This document shows, piece after piece, positions 14,412-17,539 of a stretch of 17,539 bases of DNA. The notes below the pieces were generated by a model that worked only from the letters and a program-made list of their open reading frames with translations, made no database searches and was not told where the DNA came from. This DNA comes from a bacterium (GTDB taxonomy: Bacteria > Planctomycetota > Planctomycetia > Pirellulales > Pirellulaceae): assembly GCA_030432015.1 (NCBI GenBank), contig JAUIHJ010000059.1, positions 1 to 17,539 on the forward strand. The letters are read 5' to 3'. Position 1 is the stretch's first letter. Every line of letters begins with the position of its first letter. The position numbers and the translations under genes were made by a program.

Positions 14412-15458
14412 ATGTCCCTTGCAAGACCAAACATTGTCGCCATGTCGGGCTATCAGTCGGGTGAGCAACCGCAGGCGGGCAAGTTCATTAAGCTGAACAC
14501 CAACGAGAATCCTTACCCGGCGTCGCCGGCGGTCGCGGTGGCAATTCGCGCGGCCTTGGACCAGGGATTGGAAAAATACCCCGATGCGATGGCGACCTCG
14601 TTCCGCGTTCGCGCTGGCGAGGTGCTGGGGGTCGACCCCGATTGGATTCTCTGCGGAAACGGCAGCGACGACATTCTCACGATTCTGACGCGGACGTTTG
14701 TCGGCGAAAATGATCTGCTTCGCTTGCCATTTCCCAGCTACATTCTCTATCGTACGCTGGCCGAGATTCAGTCGGCCCGGTTCGAGGAGGTGCGCTTCGA
14801 CGAAAATTGGAAGCTGAGCGCGGCCTTTTCCGCAAACGTCGATCGCTTGCGCCTGGCGTACCTCCCCAATCCCAACAGTCCTTCTGGGACCGTGCTGTCG
14901 CCCCAAGAGGTTCAAGAAATCGCCGACCGATTGCCCTGTCCGCTGCTGATTGACGAGGCCTATGTCGACTTTGCCGAGCAGACTTGCCTGGAACTTGTCC
15001 GGCAGAATCCCCACGTGATGGTCTCCCGGACGCTGAGTAAATCGTACGCCCTGGCCGGCTTGCGGTTTGGTTTCCTGGTAGCACAACCCGAGTTGATCCA
15101 ACAGCTTCTGAAAGTCAAGGATTCCTACAACTGCGATACCCTTTCGATTGCCGGTGCGACCGCTGCCATCGACGATCAAGCCTGGGTGCGGGAGAATCGC
15201 ACCAAGGTCATTGCCACGCGCGTCCGCCTGGCCACGGCGCTGGAGAAACTCGGATTTTCCGTGGTACCGTCGCAAGCCAACTTCGTCTGGTGCACGCACG
15301 CCGCACAACCGGTCCAGCCTCTTTATGAAGCCCTCAAACGCGACCGCATTCTGATCCGATACATGAACTATCAGGGCTGGGGCGAGGGTTTACGAATCAG
15401 TGTGGGGACCGACGATCAAGTGGACGCCTGCCTGAGTCGCCTCGCCTCGGCAATGTAA
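14412..15458 (+). CDS. hisC: Histidinol-phosphate aminotransferase HisC
   Basis: HisC is the PLP enzyme that converts imidazole-acetol phosphate and glutamate to histidinol phosphate. The 348-residue fold-type I aminotransferase shows LNTNENPYPASP at the N-terminus, the phosphate-binding turn 'CGNGSDDIL' (81-89), N155 in LPNPNSPSGT, D181 in LIDEAYVDF, the PLP lysine K210 in SRTLSKSYALAG, R218 in GLRFGF, and the C-terminal substrate-binding Arg in GLRISVG. ATG at 14412 gives the expected N-terminus (MSLARPNIVAMSGYQ); ATG at 14442 would cut it. No Shine-Dalgarno is seen. It lies between hisD (82 bp) and hisB (62 bp), so the three are probably one operon. Confidence 0.95.
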   Translation: MSLARPNIVAMSGYQSGEQPQAGKFIKLNTNENPYPASPAVAVAIRAALDQGLEKYPDAMATSFRVRAGEVLGVDPDWILCGNGSDDILTILTRTFVGENDLLRLPFPSYILYRTLAEIQSARFEEVRFDENWKLSAAFSANVDRLRLAYLPNPNSPSGTVLSPQEVQEIADRLPCPLLIDEAYVDFAEQTCLELVRQNPHVMVSRTLSKSYALAGLRFGFLVAQPELIQQLLKVKDSYNCDTLSIAGATAAIDDQAWVRENRTKVIATRVRLATALEKLGFSVVPSQANFVWCTHAAQPVQPLYEALKRDRILIRYMNYQGWGEGLRISVGTDDQVDACLSRLASAM

Positions 15459-15520
15459 CGAAGTCGTTAACCACCTCTCTTGCCGCGGAGACCGCGGCCT
15501 ATTCATCTTGGAGTGCCGCG

Positions 15521-16114
15521 ATGGCCCGGACCGCTTGCATCAAACGCCAGACTGCTGAAACCGAGATCGCACTCGAACTGAATCTGGATGGGGCCGGTCA
15601 GGCGCGGATCCAGACAGGGGTTGGTTTCTTCGATCATATGCTGGAATTATTGACCCGCCACGCCGCGATCGACCTGACGGTCGAAGCCCGGGGCGACCTG
15701 CACGTCGATCAGCATCACACCGTCGAGGATGTCGGGATCTGCCTGGGTCAGGCCATCAAGCAAGCGGTGGGTGATAAAGCGGGCATCCGCCGGTACGGCC
15801 ATTTTACGCTCCCGATGGAAGAGACTTTGGTTACCACGGCACTCGATCTGAGCGGACGCTACTTCCTGGTGTTCGATGCGGCGTTTCCTGCGCCCAAGAT
15901 CGGCGACTTCGATAGCGAACTGGTGGAGGATTTCTGGCAGGCCACCGCGGCCAACGCGCTGTGCAATTTGCACGTCGTGCTGCACCACGGTCGCAACAGC
16001 CATCACATCAGCGAGGCGATCTTCAAGAGCACCGCCCGGGCCTTACGGATGGCGATCGAGACGGACGACCGGATGACGGGGATTCCCAGCACCAAGGGGA
16101 CCTTGAATTCGTGA
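15521..16114 (+). CDS. hisB: Imidazoleglycerol-phosphate dehydratase HisB (monofunctional)
   Basis: HisB dehydrates imidazoleglycerol phosphate to imidazole-acetol phosphate, the substrate of the neighbouring HisC. At 197 residues it is the monofunctional bacterial form; the phosphatase domain found in E. coli HisB is absent, so histinidinol-phosphate phosphatase must be encoded elsewhere. The manganese-binding motifs are intact: GFFDHMLELL (H39), DQHHTVEDVGI (H65, H66, E69) and HGRNSHHISEAIFKS (H161, H162, E165, K169). The start has TTGGAG 8 nt upstream. A possible terminator follows at 16157-16201. Confidence 0.96.
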   Translation: MARTACIKRQTAETEIALELNLDGAGQARIQTGVGFFDHMLELLTRHAAIDLTVEARGDLHVDQHHTVEDVGICLGQAIKQAVGDKAGIRRYGHFTLPMEETLVTTALDLSGRYFLVFDAAFPAPKIGDFDSELVEDFWQATAANALCNLHVVLHHGRNSHHISEAIFKSTARALRMAIETDDRMTGIPSTKGTLNS

Positions 16115-16156
16115 TCGACTAAATAGCCGAGCGCGATTCAGCAGCGCACATCCCGT

Positions 16157-16201
16157 CTGCGGCACAGGCACTTTTTTCGCCGACAGGCGGTTTTTCCGCA
16201 G
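16157..16201 (+). terminator. Possible terminator after hisB
   Basis: A short stem (CGCC 16178-16181, GGCG 16186-16189, loop GACA) is followed by G and five T. A larger arm pair CTGCGG (16157-16162) and CCGCAG (16196-16201) encloses it. The inner stem is short, so the call is moderate. It sits about 45 bp after the hisB stop, between convergent genes. Confidence 0.45.
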
Positions 16202-16265
16202 TTGAATCTAATGGGCGGCGAAGAACGAGTTGGTCCCGGATGGTCGCCGAATTGCACTCGGTCAA

Positions 16266-17539
16266 TTAGTCCCCCGGTTCCGTTAATCGCTCGTCCAACT
16301 GTCGCATGACCAGATCGATGTGCAGACGTAAATTATAAAACTCCTCCATGTATGACAGGGGAACGGTGACATCTTCGAGCTCATGCGCGATGTCGACCAG
16401 CGTGGCACGAAGTTCCTGTGCGTCGTCGCGACCGTCCCGTAGCGCTTGATCGATTCCACGAAGCAACGCGTACCAGCGATAAATGCGCGACCGGATTCGC
16501 CAGCGATAGACGGACGGAGCCATCTTGATCAACGGAACCAACAGGATCAGTAGCGGCAGCACGAGAATCTTGGCACGATCGATCAGGGATGCGACCCAGA
16601 AGCCGAGGTATTTCTGGAAAAACGACGGGCCGTACTTGAGCTGTTGCCGGGCGACCGGGTTGGGAGGGAATTCGGCCCCGTCCAGCGACGGCTGATCGCC
16701 GGCCGCCGTCACCAAGCTGCCGGATTCATGGGATTCGGTCGCGGCGGCAATCAGCAGCGGGATCAGGGCATCGTGCAATTCATGCGTGGCCACCAGATTC
16801 GCGGCCGGCGCAATCAGATTCACATCGGTTGCCGGCAGGTCTTTCGCCAGATCAACCACGCCCTGAGCTAAGACGACGCTTTCCAGATATGGAAACCGCC
16901 GGGAATACGCCTGGCTGCGGTCGAAGTTGAGGACCTCGACCCGCTCGTCGGCCAGCAGGGTGCGAACCATCGGCGAATCGGCAGAGAGAACCAGGAACAG
17001 CGCATCCACTTCGCCTGCATGCAGCAAGTCGATGGATCTTTGTGCGTCTTCACTCACAAACGCGGTCTCCGCTTCACCCTCTCGTACCCCGTTGGCATCC
17101 AGCAGGGCCTCGGCCAACATCCGCGTGCCGCTCCGTGGCTTTCCCACCGCGATTCGCAGGCCGCGCAAATCGGTCAGTCGCCGGATCGGGCGGCCGCGCG
17201 GCACGAACACCCACACCGGTTCGAGGTAGAGCGTGGCGATTGACTCGAGTTGCTTGATGCCAGGATCCTGCGGCGCGGCACCCCCTTGAACGATCGCGAG
17301 ATCGACCGAATCGTCATTCAATAGCAGTTCGTAGTTCTCGACCGATCCTGCCGTCTCGCGGACGGTCAGAGTAATGCCGTGCTTTTGAAACAACCGCGCA
17401 TACCGTTCGGCCGTCCGGAAGTAGTTTCCATCAGGTTGCCCGGCCGCGATCACCAGCTCGCGAGGTGGAGGCGGTTCGACGAAATAAAACGCGACGAGGA
17501 AGCCCAGGGTCGCCAGGAGCACGGCCGGCCCGGCGGTCT
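16266..17539 (-). CDS. TAXI-type TRAP solute-binding protein with C-terminal membrane anchor, 5' end missing
   Basis: The gene runs off the right edge; about 420 residues are visible. Counting from the codon ending at 17522, residues 1-16 are the end of an N-terminal membrane helix (LLATLGFLVAFYFVE). A periplasmic binding domain follows (LVIAAGQPDGNYFRTAERYARL split after GQPDGNY, TAGSVENYELL, VDLAIVQGG, LRIAVGKPRSGTRMLAEALL), the TAXI/NMT1-like family that binds small organic anions such as glutamate or TRAP substrates. Residues about 315-334 (DRAKILVLPLLILLVPLIK) form a second membrane helix, followed by a basic, coiled cytoplasmic tail to the stop at 16266. No DctQ/DctM permease genes are visible here. 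A signalling or sensor role rather than transport is possible (inference). Confidence 0.85.
   Translation of the reverse strand, partial: TAGPAVLLATLGFLVAFYFVEPPPPRELVIAAGQPDGNYFRTAERYARLFQKHGITLTVRETAGSVENYELLLNDDSVDLAIVQGGAAPQDPGIKQLESIATLYLEPVWVFVPRGRPIRRLTDLRGLRIAVGKPRSGTRMLAEALLDANGVREGEAETAFVSEDAQRSIDLLHAGEVDALFLVLSADSPMVRTLLADERVEVLNFDRSQAYSRRFPYLESVVLAQGVVDLAKDLPATDVNLIAPAANLVATHELHDALIPLLIAAATESHESGSLVTAAGDQPSLDGAEFPPNPVARQQLKYGPSFFQKYLGFWVASLIDRAKILVLPLLILLVPLIKMAPSVYRWRIRSRIYRWYALLRGIDQALRDGRDDAQELRATLVDIAHELEDVTVPLSYMEEFYNLRLHIDLVMRQLDERLTEPGD

Noticed and set aside
13998..15308. Long minus-strand frame (436 codons) opposite hisD and hisC
   Set aside because: Both genes on the plus strand have complete active-site motifs; the opposite frame is a product of high GC.

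Overview
The window reads as a piece of a GC-rich planctomycete chromosome, most likely of the Pirellulales type. This is inferred from gene content, not from any marker gene. It holds three secreted sulfatases (one fused to a DUF1080 domain, one to a LamG-like domain), a membrane protein starting with the planctomycete-type N-terminal 'DPYxxWLGI' J-like module, weak or atypical ribosome binding sites, and a plain hisD-hisC-hisB run. No tRNA, rRNA, CRISPR array, transposase or integrase was seen, and nothing marks the region as a mobile island.

Left part (1-4087). A sulfatase cut by the left edge (minus strand) diverges from a small CoA-binding Rossmann protein. Next come a large exported protein with a BamE/SmpA-like segment and TPRs, then an FxsA-family inner-membrane protein. 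The TPR gene is preceded by an exact 21-bp tandem duplication, each copy carrying the 9-base dyad TTCCCGGAA.

Middle part (4178-11577, all minus strand). In transcription order: a sulfatase with a LamG-like C-terminus, a nitrilase-superfamily amidohydrolase, a sulfatase-DUF1080 fusion with an atypical formylglycine site (C-W-V-S-R), a two-TM SLATT-like membrane protein, a 35-residue proline-rich small ORF with a strong ribosome binding site, and a J-like/proline-rich/TM/beta-sandwich protein. The first three look like a polysaccharide or glycoconjugate desulfation and catabolism group. The SLATT-like protein and its small partner are the least explained part and resemble the membrane effectors of nucleotide-signalling defence systems. 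No cyclase or SLOG gene is visible beside them.

Right part (11749-17539). A periplasmic TPR protein with five DPFG-like motifs (minus) ends at a strong intrinsic terminator. It diverges from hisD-hisC-hisB (plus), three consecutive histidine biosynthesis genes of which hisD appears to use a non-ATG start. A convergent TAXI-type TRAP solute-binding protein with a C-terminal membrane anchor runs off the right edge.

The best leads are the SLATT-like gene with its coupled small ORF, the C-W-V-S-R sulfatase-DUF1080 fusion, the tandem dyad repeat before the TPR gene, and the hisD start.
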